A stretch of DNA of 64,000 nt from Prevotella sp. MGM1 (lineage in GTDB: Bacteria; Bacteroidota; Bacteroidia; Bacteroidales; Bacteroidaceae), in NCBI RefSeq assembly GCF_002933775.1, contig NZ_BEWV01000059.1, positions 1 to 64,000 of the forward strand. The letters are read 5' to 3'. Every line of letters begins with the position of its first letter. Position 1 is the first letter of the stretch. Below are positions 33,666 to 43,347 of this stretch, piece after piece. The notes under the pieces were generated by a model. It did no database searches. It had not been told where the DNA came from and worked only from the letters and a program-made list of their open reading frames with translations. A program made the translations under genes and the position numbers.

Positions 33666-34273
33666 GAAAGCCGCGCATCAAGAGTATTCCTTACGAGGAA
33701 TTTAAGGACAATGAATCTCTCGAAAAGATAATCAACGAGCTTCACGAGGGAGGTGTGGATGTGTTTGTCGGTTCGCTCGATCAGGCCATCAACTGGGGGC
33801 GTAGCAACTCGTTATGGTCGCTGACCTTCGCCACGAGTTGTTGCGGTATCGAGTTCATGGCCGTGGGTTGCGCACGTTATGACTTTGCCCGTTTCGGTTT
33901 CGAGGTTACTCGTAACTCTCCGCGACAGGCCGACCTCATCATGTGCGCCGGTACCATCACTCACAAGATGGCTCCGGTCATGAAGCGCCTTTACGACGAG
34001 ATGGCCGAGCCTAAGTATGTCGTGGCTGTGGGCGGTTGCGCCATATCCGGCGGTCCGTTCAAGAGCAGCTATCATGTGGTTAAGGGTATAGAGGAAATAG
34101 TTCCGGTAGACGTGTTCGTGCCCGGCTGTCCGCCACGCCCCGAGGCCATACTTTACGGAATGATGCAGTTGCAGCGTAAGGTGAAGATAGAGAAATTCTT
34201 CGGTGGGCGCAATCATAAGGAAAAGAAGCCTATAGTGGTGACTGACGTGCCTGACAATAGCAATAACGACTAA
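33656..34273 (+). CDS. nuoB: NADH-quinone oxidoreductase-like complex subunit B
   Basis: NuoB carries the last iron-sulfur cluster (N2) before quinone. The 205-residue protein has the cluster cysteines in TFATSCCGIEFMAVG, CAGTITHKM and GGCAISGG...PGCPPRPE. The ATG at 33,656 is selected: an AGGAG ribosome-binding site lies 8 bases upstream and this start gives the common MEVRKPR start, whereas an upstream in-frame codon at 33,635 would lie deep inside nuoA. The gene overlaps nuoA by 10 bp. Confidence 0.95.
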   Translation: MEVRKPRIKSIPYEEFKDNESLEKIINELHEGGVDVFVGSLDQAINWGRSNSLWSLTFATSCCGIEFMAVGCARYDFARFGFEVTRNSPRQADLIMCAGTITHKMAPVMKRLYDEMAEPKYVVAVGGCAISGGPFKSSYHVVKGIEEIVPVDVFVPGCPPRPEAILYGMMQLQRKVKIEKFFGGRNHKEKKPIVVTDVPDNSNND

Positions 34274-34288
34274 GAAAGGGAGACGAAG

Positions 34289-35857
34289 ATGAAATTAGAA
34301 AACAGACAATTCGAATTGAACGCTTTTGCCTCCGAGATGGCAAAATTGAGGAATGATAAGCATTTCGACTTCCTTGTCACCATTGTCGGAGAAGACTTCG
34401 GCGAGGAAGGACTCGGGTGCGTTTATATATTGGAGAACACGAAGACTCACGAGCGCACGAGCGTTAAGGCAGTGAATGCCGACCGTAACGAGCCGTATAT
34501 ACCTACGGTGAGCCACCTGTGGAAAGGTGCCGAGATATTGGAGCGTGAGGTTTACGACTTTTTCGGCATCAAGTTTCTTGGCAACAAGGATATGCGCCGC
34601 ATATACCTGCGCTCGGATTTCAAGGGCTATCCTTTCCGTAAGGACTACGACATGAGTCCTGAGAACAACACGTATGTGCTTACGGATGACCCCGAAACGG
34701 AATGTACGTTCGAATACAGCCTTGATAAAGACGGAAAACTGGTGGCTGTGAAGCATCCGCTTTTCACCGATGACGACTATGTTATCAATATCGGCCCCCA
34801 GCATCCGGCAACCCACGGAGTGCTCCGCTTGCAGACGATACTCGACGGCGAGACAATCCGCAAGATATATCCGCACTGCGGATACATACACCGCGGAGTG
34901 GAAAAGATGTGCGAGAGTTATATATATCCGCAGACACTGGCACTCACAGACCGTCTGGATTATCTCAGTGCGATGATGAACCGCCATGCCCTCTGCTCCG
35001 TAGTAGAGGAGGCTATGGGAGTGGAGCTTACCGACCGCATCAAGTATATCCGTACAATCATGGACGAGCTTCAGCGTATTGACAGCCATTTGCTGTTTTA
35101 CAGCTGTTGCGCCCAAGACCTCGGTGCGCTTACCGCATTTATATATGGTATGCGCGAGCGTGAGCAAGTGCTCAACGTAATGGAGGAGACCACCGGAGGC
35201 CGGCTTATCCAGAACTATTACAGGATAGGCGGATGTCAGGCCGATATCGATCCCAATTTCGTGCAGAACGTCAAGAAACTCTGTGAGTATCTTAAGCCGA
35301 TGTTCAAGGAGTATCACGATATTTTCACAGGAAACATCATCTTGCAGAACCGTTTCAGGGGCGTAGGCAAGCTCACTCTGGAAGATGCCATAAGCTACGG
35401 ATGTACCGGAGGTACGGGACGTGCGGCAGGATGGCAAAACGATGTGCGCAAGCATCACCCCTATGCTATGTATGACAAGGTCGAGTTTGACGAGATAACA
35501 TATAATGCAGGCGACTGCTTCGACCGCTATATGGTACGTATGGACGAGATGGAGCAGAGCATACGCATAATAGAACAGCTCATCGACAACATTCCCGCCG
35601 GCGACTACTATGTTAAGCAGAAGCCGATAATACGTGTTCCGGAGGGACAGTGGTACACATCATGCGAGGGCAGCCGTGGAGAAATCGGCGTATATCTCGA
35701 TTCAAGGGGAGACAAGAGCCCTTATCGTCTGAAATTCCGTCCGATGGGATTGCCTCTCGTATCGGCGATGGATACCATGCTGCGCGGTGAGAAAATAGCC
35801 GACCTCATCTCTGTGGGCGCTACATTAGATTACGTAATTCCTGATATAGACAGATAA
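34289..35857 (+). CDS. nuoCD: Fused NADH-quinone oxidoreductase-like subunit C/D
   Basis: The 522-residue protein fuses NuoC (residues about 1-150, with YDFFGIKFLGNKDMRRIYLR) and NuoD (from about 165, NIGPQHPATHGVLRL, HCGYIHRGVEKMCE, DRLDYLSAMMN, GCTGGTGRAAGWQNDVRK). NuoD forms most of the quinone chamber. Fused CD is found in Bacteroidota and enterobacteria. The gene follows nuoB by 15 bp, with GGGAG ahead of the ATG. Confidence 0.95.
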   Translation: MKLENRQFELNAFASEMAKLRNDKHFDFLVTIVGEDFGEEGLGCVYILENTKTHERTSVKAVNADRNEPYIPTVSHLWKGAEILEREVYDFFGIKFLGNKDMRRIYLRSDFKGYPFRKDYDMSPENNTYVLTDDPETECTFEYSLDKDGKLVAVKHPLFTDDDYVINIGPQHPATHGVLRLQTILDGETIRKIYPHCGYIHRGVEKMCESYIYPQTLALTDRLDYLSAMMNRHALCSVVEEAMGVELTDRIKYIRTIMDELQRIDSHLLFYSCCAQDLGALTAFIYGMREREQVLNVMEETTGGRLIQNYYRIGGCQADIDPNFVQNVKKLCEYLKPMFKEYHDIFTGNIILQNRFRGVGKLTLEDAISYGCTGGTGRAAGWQNDVRKHHPYAMYDKVEFDEITYNAGDCFDRYMVRMDEMEQSIRIIEQLIDNIPAGDYYVKQKPIIRVPEGQWYTSCEGSRGEIGVYLDSRGDKSPYRLKFRPMGLPLVSAMDTMLRGEKIADLISVGATLDYVIPDIDR

Positions 35858-35862
35858 AGATT

Positions 35863-36951
35863 ATGTTTGATTTTAGTATAGTAACAACTTGGTTCGACGG
35901 TTTGTTGCGCAACACTTTGGGGTTGGGTGATTTCTTGTCGATACTTATCGAGTGCGTGCTCGTAGGTGTGCTGATACTTGCGGCTTACGCCATGCTTGCC
36001 ATCGTGCTGATATTCATGGAGCGCAAGGTCTGCGCTTACTTCCAGTGCCGTCTCGGTCCGATGCGTGTCGGTCCGTGGGGTGTGTTCCAGGTGTTTGCCG
36101 ACGTGTTGAAGATGCTTCAAAAAGAGATTTTCTTCGTGGATAAAGCTGACAAGCTGCTTTATCTTGTCGCACCGTTCCTTGTGCTCATCGCATCGGTGGG
36201 AACATTCTCGTTCATGCCTTGGAACAAGGGAGCCGGAATACTCGATTTCAACGTGGGGATATTCCTTCTCACGGCAATATCTGGCATCGGGGTCGTCGGT
36301 ATCTTCCTTGCCGGATGGGGTTCTAACAATAAGTATAGCGTGGTATCGGCCATGCGCGGTGCCGTTCAGATGATATCTTATGAGATGTCGCTATGCCTGT
36401 GCCTTATCGCAGCTGTGGTCCTTACCGGTACAATGCAGATAAGCGGAATTGTGGAGGCGCAGAAAGGTGCTTTCGGTTGGCTTGTGTTCCAGGGACATAT
36501 TCCTGCAATCATAGCTTTCATAGTATTTCTTATCGCCGGAAACGCCGAGGCGAACCGCGGTCCTTTCGACCTCGCTGAGGCCGAGAGCGAGCTTACCGCA
36601 GGCTATCATACCGAGTATTCGGGTATGGGATTCGGCTTCTTCTATCTTGCCGAGTACCTGAACATGTTTGTTATCGCGGGAGTTGCGGCGACAGTGTTCC
36701 TCGGCGGATGGATGCCTATACACATAGGTGTGTCCGGATTTGATGCGGTGATGGATTATATTCCCGGTATTGTGTGGTTCCTTGGTAAGACTTTTGCCCT
36801 TGTTTGGGTGCTTCTTTGGATTCGTTGGTCGTTCCCGCGTCTGCGTATAGACCAGATTCTTAAGCTTGAATGGAAGTATCTTATGCCGCTGTCTCTGTTG
36901 AACCTTGTTCTGATGACGGTAATAGTAGCCTTGGGATGGTATGTTAAGTAG
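35863..36951 (+). CDS. nuoH: NADH-quinone oxidoreductase-like complex subunit H
   Basis: A 362-residue protein with eight or so membrane helices. It shows the NuoH motifs MERKVCAYFQCRLGPMRVGP, EANRGPFDLAEAESELTAGY and the C-terminal FPRLRIDQILKLEWKYLMPL. It forms the link between the quinone site and the proton-pumping arm. Five bases separate it from nuoCD. Confidence 0.96.
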   Translation: MFDFSIVTTWFDGLLRNTLGLGDFLSILIECVLVGVLILAAYAMLAIVLIFMERKVCAYFQCRLGPMRVGPWGVFQVFADVLKMLQKEIFFVDKADKLLYLVAPFLVLIASVGTFSFMPWNKGAGILDFNVGIFLLTAISGIGVVGIFLAGWGSNNKYSVVSAMRGAVQMISYEMSLCLCLIAAVVLTGTMQISGIVEAQKGAFGWLVFQGHIPAIIAFIVFLIAGNAEANRGPFDLAEAESELTAGYHTEYSGMGFGFFYLAEYLNMFVIAGVAATVFLGGWMPIHIGVSGFDAVMDYIPGIVWFLGKTFALVWVLLWIRWSFPRLRIDQILKLEWKYLMPLSLLNLVLMTVIVALGWYVK

Positions 36952-36979
36952 TCTTAGGATGGTATATTAAGAATTGAAA

Positions 36980-37507
36980 ATGGAAAATAACAAATCATAT
37001 TTCGGAGAAGCAGTGCATGGCGTGAAGTCGCTGCTTACCGGTTTCCGCGTCACAATGAAGGAGTATTTCACTCCGAAAGTGACGGAACAATATCCGGAAA
37101 ACCGCAAGACAACACTGCATGTGGCGGCCCGTCATCGCGGCCGTTTGGTCATGCCTCATGATGCCGAAGGAAATCATAAGTGTATCGCTTGTACGTTGTG
37201 CGAGAAAGCATGTCCCAACGGTACTATTACGATTAAGTCGGAGATGAAGGAGACGGAGGACGGCAAGAAGAAGCGTGTGCTCGTGGATTATCAATATGAT
37301 ATGGGTGAGTGCATGTTCTGCCAGCTCTGTGTCAATGTGTGTCCGCAAGACGCGATAGAGTTCACCAATGATTTCGAGAACTCTACTTTCGACAGAGGAG
37401 CGCTTGTTCTTCATCTTGACAAAGAAGTGAAATACGAGTCTTCTCTGCCAAATATTCTTGATGGCGGCGCGCCGCAGGAAGTGGGTAAGTGGAATACAAA
37501 AAAGTAA
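36980..37507 (+). CDS. nuoI: NADH-quinone oxidoreductase-like complex subunit I (2x[4Fe-4S])
   Basis: This ferredoxin-type subunit has two cysteine clusters, CIACTLCEKACPN and CMFCQLCVNVCPQ, that hold N6a and N6b and pass electrons toward NuoB. The 175-residue protein is longer at its ends than a bare ferredoxin. The start at the ATG (MENNKSYF) at 36,980 is preferred to an upstream TTG. In complexes lacking NuoEFG, this is the likely docking point for the electron donor. Confidence 0.95.
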   Translation: MENNKSYFGEAVHGVKSLLTGFRVTMKEYFTPKVTEQYPENRKTTLHVAARHRGRLVMPHDAEGNHKCIACTLCEKACPNGTITIKSEMKETEDGKKKRVLVDYQYDMGECMFCQLCVNVCPQDAIEFTNDFENSTFDRGALVLHLDKEVKYESSLPNILDGGAPQEVGKWNTKK

Positions 37508-37521
37508 TAGGAGAATGATAA

Positions 37522-38043
37522 ATGGCTAATTTAATAATGTTTATAATTCTTGCCGCAGTCATCCTCGGCTCAGCCGTGATGTGTGTGGTGACTACACGGA
37601 TAATGAGAGCGGCCACATTCATGCTGTTCGTTCTCTTTGGAGTGGCGGGACTTTATTTCCTGCTTGACTATACGTATCTCGGTGCGGCCCAAATAAGTGT
37701 TTATGCAGGCGGCGTTACGATGATTTACATATTCGCCATCCAGCTCGTCAGCAAGCGTACGCTTCAAGGCCTCGTTGAGAGAATGAAAGGAAGCCGTGTC
37801 GTTTTCGGTGCGGTTATGTCGCTGGTAGGTTTTGCTTTGGTGTCTTTGGTGATGTTGAAGAATGAGCTTATCACGGTGGCTTGCGATGCGTCGGCAGGTG
37901 AGGTTCCGATGAGTACTATCGGACAGGCGTTGCTCGGCAGCGAGAAATATCAGTATGTGCTCCCGTTTGAGTTCATATCAGTATTTCTCCTTGCATGTAT
38001 TATCGGTGGAATTGTTGTTTCAAGAAAAGAAGAGGAGAAGTAA
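37522..38043 (+). CDS. nuoJ: NADH-quinone oxidoreductase-like complex subunit J
   Basis: The 173-residue membrane protein shows five hydrophobic helices and the NuoJ stretch YLGAAQISVYAGGVTMIYIF, the helix that carries the pi-bulge in related complexes. It precedes nuoK by 3 bp, the common order. The length is normal. Confidence 0.93.
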   Translation: MANLIMFIILAAVILGSAVMCVVTTRIMRAATFMLFVLFGVAGLYFLLDYTYLGAAQISVYAGGVTMIYIFAIQLVSKRTLQGLVERMKGSRVVFGAVMSLVGFALVSLVMLKNELITVACDASAGEVPMSTIGQALLGSEKYQYVLPFEFISVFLLACIIGGIVVSRKEEEK

Positions 38044-38046
38044 TAT

Positions 38047-38355
38047 ATGGTACAGGTAGAATATTATTTTGTGCTCAGTGCACTGTTGTTCTTTATCGGC
38101 GTGTTCGGCTTTGTCACCCGTCGCAATCTGATTGCCATGCTCATCTCTATCGAACTTGTGCTCAATGCCGTAGATATTAACTTTGCGGCGTTTAACCGCC
38201 TGCTCTTCCCCGGGCAGTTCGAAGGTTTCTTTATGACTCTGTTCTCAATCGGAGTGAGTGCCGCGGAAAGTGCGGTGGCTATCGCGATTATTATTAATGT
38301 TTACCGAAACTTCAACAGCGATCAGGTGAACAGTATTGAAAACATGAAATTTTAA
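38047..38355 (+). CDS. nuoK: NADH-quinone oxidoreductase-like complex subunit K
   Basis: The 102-residue protein has three membrane helices with the two conserved glutamates of NuoK, in LISIELVLNAVDINF and SAAESAVAIAIIIN. It belongs to the E-channel region of the membrane arm. Confidence 0.95.
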   Translation: MVQVEYYFVLSALLFFIGVFGFVTRRNLIAMLISIELVLNAVDINFAAFNRLLFPGQFEGFFMTLFSIGVSAAESAVAIAIIINVYRNFNSDQVNSIENMKF

Positions 38356-38363
38356 CGTGACTT

Positions 38364-40322
38364 ATGGATTATAGTTATGTATTTTTAATACTCCTTCTGC
38401 CGCTTCTCTCGTTCCTTGCGCTGGGACTTGCTGGCATGAAGTTGTCACATAAGGCGGCCGGACTTATCGGTACCACATCGTTGGGTATCGTCACGGTGCT
38501 TTCCTATTACACGGCGATATGCTACTTTACGGCCGATCGAGGTGCTGACGGTGCTTTCGCTACATTGGTGCCTTATAACTTCACATGGTTGCCGTTGGGT
38601 GACCTGAACTTTGATCTCGGTATCCTGCTCGATCCGATTTCGGTGGTGATGCTTATCGTAATATCGACTGTCAGTCTGATGGTTCACATCTATTCTTTCG
38701 GTTATATGCACGGAGAGAAAGGTTTCCAGCGTTATTACGCATACCTCAGTCTCTTCACGATGTCAATGCTCGGATTGGTTGTTGCCACCAATATATTCCA
38801 GATGTATTTGTTCTGGGAGCTTGTCGGAGTAAGCTCTTACCTGCTCATTGGTTTTTACTATCCTTTGCAGGCAGCGGTGTCAGCGTCAAAGAAAGCGTTT
38901 ATCGTAACTCGCTTTGCCGATATGTTCTTCTTGATAGGTATCTTGATATTCGGTTATTACACAGGCTCTTTCAGCTTCTCTTTTGCCGGAGATGTTGTGA
39001 TGGGTAGCGGTACGACTCCTTTTATTCCTGTCGATGTGGTTAAGGCGGTTGCCGCCGGCGGTTTCATTCTGCCCACGGCTCTTGTGCTGATGTTCATTGG
39101 CGGTGCGGGTAAGAGTGCCATGTTCCCATTGCATATCTGGTTGCCGGATGCCATGGAAGGCCCTACGCCTGTCAGTGCGCTTATCCATGCCGCTACTATG
39201 GTGGTTGCGGGCGTATTCCAGATCGCACGTCTTTTCCCATTGTGGATAGAGTATGCTCCGGGACAGATGAGCATTATAGTGTGGGTCGGTGTGTTCACAG
39301 CGTTCTATGCGGCGGCCGTCGCTTGTGCGCAGAGCGATATCAAGCGTGTGCTTGCGTTCTCCACGATTTCCCAGATAGCGTTTATGATGGTTTCGCTCGG
39401 TGTGTGTCTGCCCGGTCATGAGGCCGTGCTCGACAATCACACACAACTCGGTTATATGGCATCCATGTTCCATCTGTTCACTCATGCCATGTTCAAGGCA
39501 TGCTTGTTCCTTGGTGCCGGATGTATCATTCATGCCGTTCATTCCAACGAGATGTCAACAATGGGCGGTCTGCGCAAGTATATGCCGGTTACGCATGTCA
39601 CGTTCCTAATTTCCTGTCTTGCCATTTCCGGTATTCCTCCTTTCTCCGGATTTTTCTCAAAGGACGAGATTATCACCGCATGCTTCGCATATAGTCCCGT
39701 CGTTGGTTGGATAATGACAGGTATAGCGGCCATGACAGCTTTCTATATGTTCCGTCTTTATTACGGGATATTCTGGGGTACGGAGAATAAGGAACTCCAT
39801 GAGCATCACACTCCTCATGAGGCTCCGCTCACAATGACAGTTCCATTGATTATCCTTACCGTGATAACCGTTACTTGCGGTTGGGCACTCAACTTCGGCT
39901 CATTTATCAGCGCAAGCGGTCAGGACTATCAGATCCATCTTGACACACAGGTGGCAATAACATCATGTGTTATAGCGGTTATCAGCATCGCTCTTGCCAC
40001 ATATATATATAAAGGCGAGAAACAACCGATTGCCGATATGCTTTATAAGCGCTTCCCGACACTTCACCGTGCGGCATACAAGCGTTTCTATATGGATGAG
40101 ATATGGATGTTCATCACCCATAAGATAATCTTCCGTTGTGTGAGCACGCCTATCGCATGGTTCGACCGTCATGTTGTCGACGGAACGTTTGACTTCATGG
40201 CTTGGGGTGCGAATGAGGCCGGAGAGACCATCCGTCCGTGGCAGAGTGGCGACGTGCGGCGTTATGCCGTATGGTTCCTTACCGGCACTGTGGCATTAAC
40301 ATTAGTATTACTTTGCATATAA
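38364..40322 (+). CDS. nuoL: NADH-quinone oxidoreductase-like complex subunit L
   Basis: A 652-residue antiporter-like subunit with about 16 membrane helices and the lateral helix expected at the C-terminus. Motifs: LFWELVGVSSYLLIGFYY, GGAGKSAMFPLHIWLPDAMEGPTPVSALIHAATMV and SDIKRVLAFSTISQ carry the conserved Glu, Lys and His residues of the proton channel. It is the distal proton pump of the complex. It follows nuoK by 8 bp. Confidence 0.96.
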   Translation: MDYSYVFLILLLPLLSFLALGLAGMKLSHKAAGLIGTTSLGIVTVLSYYTAICYFTADRGADGAFATLVPYNFTWLPLGDLNFDLGILLDPISVVMLIVISTVSLMVHIYSFGYMHGEKGFQRYYAYLSLFTMSMLGLVVATNIFQMYLFWELVGVSSYLLIGFYYPLQAAVSASKKAFIVTRFADMFFLIGILIFGYYTGSFSFSFAGDVVMGSGTTPFIPVDVVKAVAAGGFILPTALVLMFIGGAGKSAMFPLHIWLPDAMEGPTPVSALIHAATMVVAGVFQIARLFPLWIEYAPGQMSIIVWVGVFTAFYAAAVACAQSDIKRVLAFSTISQIAFMMVSLGVCLPGHEAVLDNHTQLGYMASMFHLFTHAMFKACLFLGAGCIIHAVHSNEMSTMGGLRKYMPVTHVTFLISCLAISGIPPFSGFFSKDEIITACFAYSPVVGWIMTGIAAMTAFYMFRLYYGIFWGTENKELHEHHTPHEAPLTMTVPLIILTVITVTCGWALNFGSFISASGQDYQIHLDTQVAITSCVIAVISIALATYIYKGEKQPIADMLYKRFPTLHRAAYKRFYMDEIWMFITHKIIFRCVSTPIAWFDRHVVDGTFDFMAWGANEAGETIRPWQSGDVRRYAVWFLTGTVALTLVLLCI

Positions 40323-40331
40323 TTTAGAAAG

Positions 40332-41816
40332 ATGAGTATATTAAGTCTATTCGTTGTAATTCCCGTGCTTATGTTGCTCGGTCTTTGGATCGCCCGCAAT
40401 CTCAATCAAGTACGTGGCGTGATGGTGGCAGGCTCAACATGTTTGCTTGCCCTGTCCGTATGGCTGACAATCGCTTTCATTCAGGCACGTCAGGGAGGAA
40501 ATACCGATACGATGCTGTTTACTTACAGTACACCGTGGTTTGAGCCTCTCAATATAGCATACTCTGTCGGGGTCGATGGAATATCTGTTGTGATGTTGCT
40601 TCTTTCCAGCATCATCGTTTTCACGGGGACATTTGCCTCATGGCAGTTGAAGCCCATGACAAAAGAATATTTCCTGTGGTTCACCTTGCTTTCGACAGGT
40701 GTTTACGGTTTCTTTATCTGTACCGACATGTTCACCATGTTCATGTTCTATGAAGTAGCCCTTATACCTATGTATCTTTTGATAGGTGTGTGGGGTAGCG
40801 GCAACAAGGAATATGCGGCCATGAAACTGACACTGATGCTCATGGGAGGTTCTGCTCTGCTCATCCTCGGTATCCTTGGAATATACTATTACAGCGGCGC
40901 TACGACAATGGATGTGAATGAGATTGCCGCAATGCACAATATTCCTGTTGAGATACAGAAGATTTTCTTCCCGTTCATATTCATCGGTTTCGGTGTGCTC
41001 GGCGCACTTTTCCCGTTCCACACCTGGTCTCCCGACGGTCACGCTTCGGCGCCAACCGCTGTATCCATGCTCCATGCCGGAGTATTGATGAAGCTTGGAG
41101 GTTACGGCTGTTTCCGTGTGGCAATGTACCTGTTGCCCGATGCCGCTCAGGAGTTGGCGTGGATATTCCTTGTGCTTACTACCATCTCTGTCGTATATGG
41201 AGCGCTATCGGCTTGTGTGCAGACAGACTTGAAGTATATCAACGCATATTCTTCCGTTTCTCACTGCGGTCTTGTCCTTTTCGCTCTTCTTATGATGACG
41301 AAGACAGCATGCACAGGTGCTATCTTGCAGATGCTTTCTCATGGTTTGATGACGGCGCTTTTCTTTGCGCTCATCGGTATGATTTACGGTCGTACACATA
41401 CACGTGATATACGTAAACTCGGTGGCTTGATGAAGATAATGCCGTTCCTCAGTGTTGGTTATGTCATTGCCGGACTTGCCAATCTCGGTCTCCCGGGTTT
41501 CTCCGGTTTTGCTGCCGAGATGACAATTTTTGTCGGATCTTTCGAGAATGCCGACATATTCCATCGTACGGCAACGATCATTGCCTGTATGTCAATCGTC
41601 GTGACGGCGGTATACATTCTTCGCACAGTCGGCAAGATTTTGTTCGGCAAAGTGGCCGATCCACATTATCTTGAACTGACAGATGCGACATGGGATGAGC
41701 GTTTCTCCGTTTGCTGTCTGATATTCTGTGTTGCCGGTCTCGGCTCTATGCCGTTGTGGGTGAGCAATGTCATCAGTGATGGTGTGGCTCCGATTTTAAG
41801 TGTAATTAACTTCTAA
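40332..41816 (+). CDS. nuoM: NADH-quinone oxidoreductase-like complex subunit M
   Basis: The 494-residue antiporter-like subunit has about 14 helices. [18 protein letters not shown] holds the conserved Glu; [20 protein letters not shown] and [14 protein letters not shown] carry the channel Lys and His. It is one of three homologous proton pumps in the membrane arm. Nine bases separate it from nuoL. Confidence 0.96.
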   Translation: MSILSLFVVIPVLMLLGLWIARNLNQVRGVMVAGSTCLLALSVWLTIAFIQARQGGNTDTMLFTYSTPWFEPLNIAYSVGVDGISVVMLLLSSIIVFTGTFASWQLKPMTKEYFLWFTLLSTGVYGFFICTDMFTMFMFYEVALIPMYLLIGVWGSGNKEYAAMKLTLMLMGGSALLILGILGIYYYSGATTMDVNEIAAMHNIPVEIQKIFFPFIFIGFGVLGALFPFHTWSPDGHASAPTAVSMLHAGVLMKLGGYGCFRVAMYLLPDAAQELAWIFLVLTTISVVYGALSACVQTDLKYINAYSSVSHCGLVLFALLMMTKTACTGAILQMLSHGLMTALFFALIGMIYGRTHTRDIRKLGGLMKIMPFLSVGYVIAGLANLGLPGFSGFAAEMTIFVGSFENADIFHRTATIIACMSIVVTAVYILRTVGKILFGKVADPHYLELTDATWDERFSVCCLIFCVAGLGSMPLWVSNVISDGVAPILSVINF

Positions 41817-41829
41817 AATATTGGTACAA

Positions 41830-43260
41830 ATGGATTACAGTCAATTTCTAAATATGTTTCCGGAAGCCACTTTGATGGCAATTCTGGTAATAGTATTCCT
41901 TACCGATTTCGCTTTTAACAACAGTGCGAAGAAGCACAATATGCTGTATGCCGTGACCGGTTTGCTCATGGCGGCCCAGATTGCCGCATGCGTTGTTGCC
42001 GAACCGGCCGAGGCTTTCGGCGGACTTTATGTCACGAGCAATGCCGTCAACGTGATGAAGATAATTCTAACAGCCGGTACGCTTATCGTAATAATAATGG
42101 CCCAGCCTTGGCTTCAACGTGCGGATGTCTCCAACAAGGAGGGAGAGTTTTACGAATTGGTCATATCAACCCTTCTCGGTATGTACATGATGATGTCTTC
42201 CGGACATTTTCTCATGTTCTTCCTCGGACTTGAAATGGCTTCCGTGCCCATGGCATGCCTTGTGGCTTTCGACAAGTTGCGTAAAAACTCGGCTGAAGGT
42301 GCGGCCAAGTTCATCCTCACAGCCACATTTTCAAGTGGTGTGATGCTATACGGAATATCGTTTATCTACGGTGCTGTCGGCACTCTTTATTTCGAAGATG
42401 TGGCCTCGCTGTTGTATATCTCGCCGATGACAATAATGGGACTTGTGTTCTTTTTCAGCGGTCTCGGTTTTAAGATATCGCTTGTTCCGTTCCACTTTTG
42501 GACCGCAGACACATATCAGGGCGCTCCGACAGCCGTTACCGGTTATCTCAGCGTTATATCGAAAGGTGCGGCTTCTTTTACCTTGATGACGATCTTGATG
42601 AAAGTCTTTGCGCCGATGGTAGAGTACTGGGAGTATCTTTTGTACATTGTCATCGTGCTAAGCATCACTATTGCCAACCTCTTTGCCATACGTCAGAAGG
42701 AATTGAAGCGCTTCATGGCTTTCAGCTCTATCTCTCAGGCCGGTTATATCATGCTTGCCGTGGTGGGCAACAGTGCCATGAGTGTATCTACTCTTACATA
42801 CTACGTACTTGTATATGTTGTTGCAAACATGAGTGTTTTCACCGTTATAAACATCGTTGAGCAGAAGTGTGGCGGAAAAACCAAGATGGATTGTTATGAC
42901 GGTTTTTATCAGACCAATCCCAAGTTGGCTCTTCTCATGACGCTGGCCCTGTTCTCTCTTGCCGGAATACCTCCTTTTGCCGGAATGTTCAGCAAGTTCT
43001 TTGTGTTCATGGCTGCCGCATCACAGGGTTCTTACTTTGCATACGGAGTAGTGTTCATAGCTTTGATAAATACGGTTGTCAGTCTTTACTACTACCTGCT
43101 TATTGTCAAGGCGATGTACATAAAGACATCGGACACTCCGCTGGAAACATTCAAGAGCGACTGCAATACCAGGCTTGCTCTTGCCTTATGCACGGCGGGT
43201 ATACTCGCCGTCGGAGTATTCAGTTGTGTTTACGACTGGATTGCCGCCGCGGCGAATTAA
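41830..43260 (+). CDS. nuoN: NADH-quinone oxidoreductase-like complex subunit N
   Basis: The last gene of the operon encodes a 476-residue antiporter-like subunit with 13-14 helices ([36 protein letters not shown] and [15 protein letters not shown]). I choose the ATG at 41,830; an in-frame TTG at 41,821 would add three residues. A strong terminator lies 13 bp after the stop. Confidence 0.95.
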   Translation: MDYSQFLNMFPEATLMAILVIVFLTDFAFNNSAKKHNMLYAVTGLLMAAQIAACVVAEPAEAFGGLYVTSNAVNVMKIILTAGTLIVIIMAQPWLQRADVSNKEGEFYELVISTLLGMYMMMSSGHFLMFFLGLEMASVPMACLVAFDKLRKNSAEGAAKFILTATFSSGVMLYGISFIYGAVGTLYFEDVASLLYISPMTIMGLVFFFSGLGFKISLVPFHFWTADTYQGAPTAVTGYLSVISKGAASFTLMTILMKVFAPMVEYWEYLLYIVIVLSITIANLFAIRQKELKRFMAFSSISQAGYIMLAVVGNSAMSVSTLTYYVLVYVVANMSVFTVINIVEQKCGGKTKMDCYDGFYQTNPKLALLMTLALFSLAGIPPFAGMFSKFFVFMAAASQGSYFAYGVVFIALINTVVSLYYYLLIVKAMYIKTSDTPLETFKSDCNTRLALALCTAGILAVGVFSCVYDWIAAAAN

Positions 43261-43273
43261 TCCTGGATATATC

Positions 43274-43311
43274 AAAGAGTCGGACGAGCCTTGCGGCCTC
43301 CGACTCTTTTT
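43274..43311 (+). terminator. Terminator of the nuo operon
   Basis: AAAGAGTCGGA pairs with TCCGACTCTTT around a short GC-rich loop, followed by T-run. It lies 13 bp after nuoN. Confidence 0.85.
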
Positions 43312-43347
43312 GTTTCGATATTTACATGAAAAACCACGGTCTGTATA

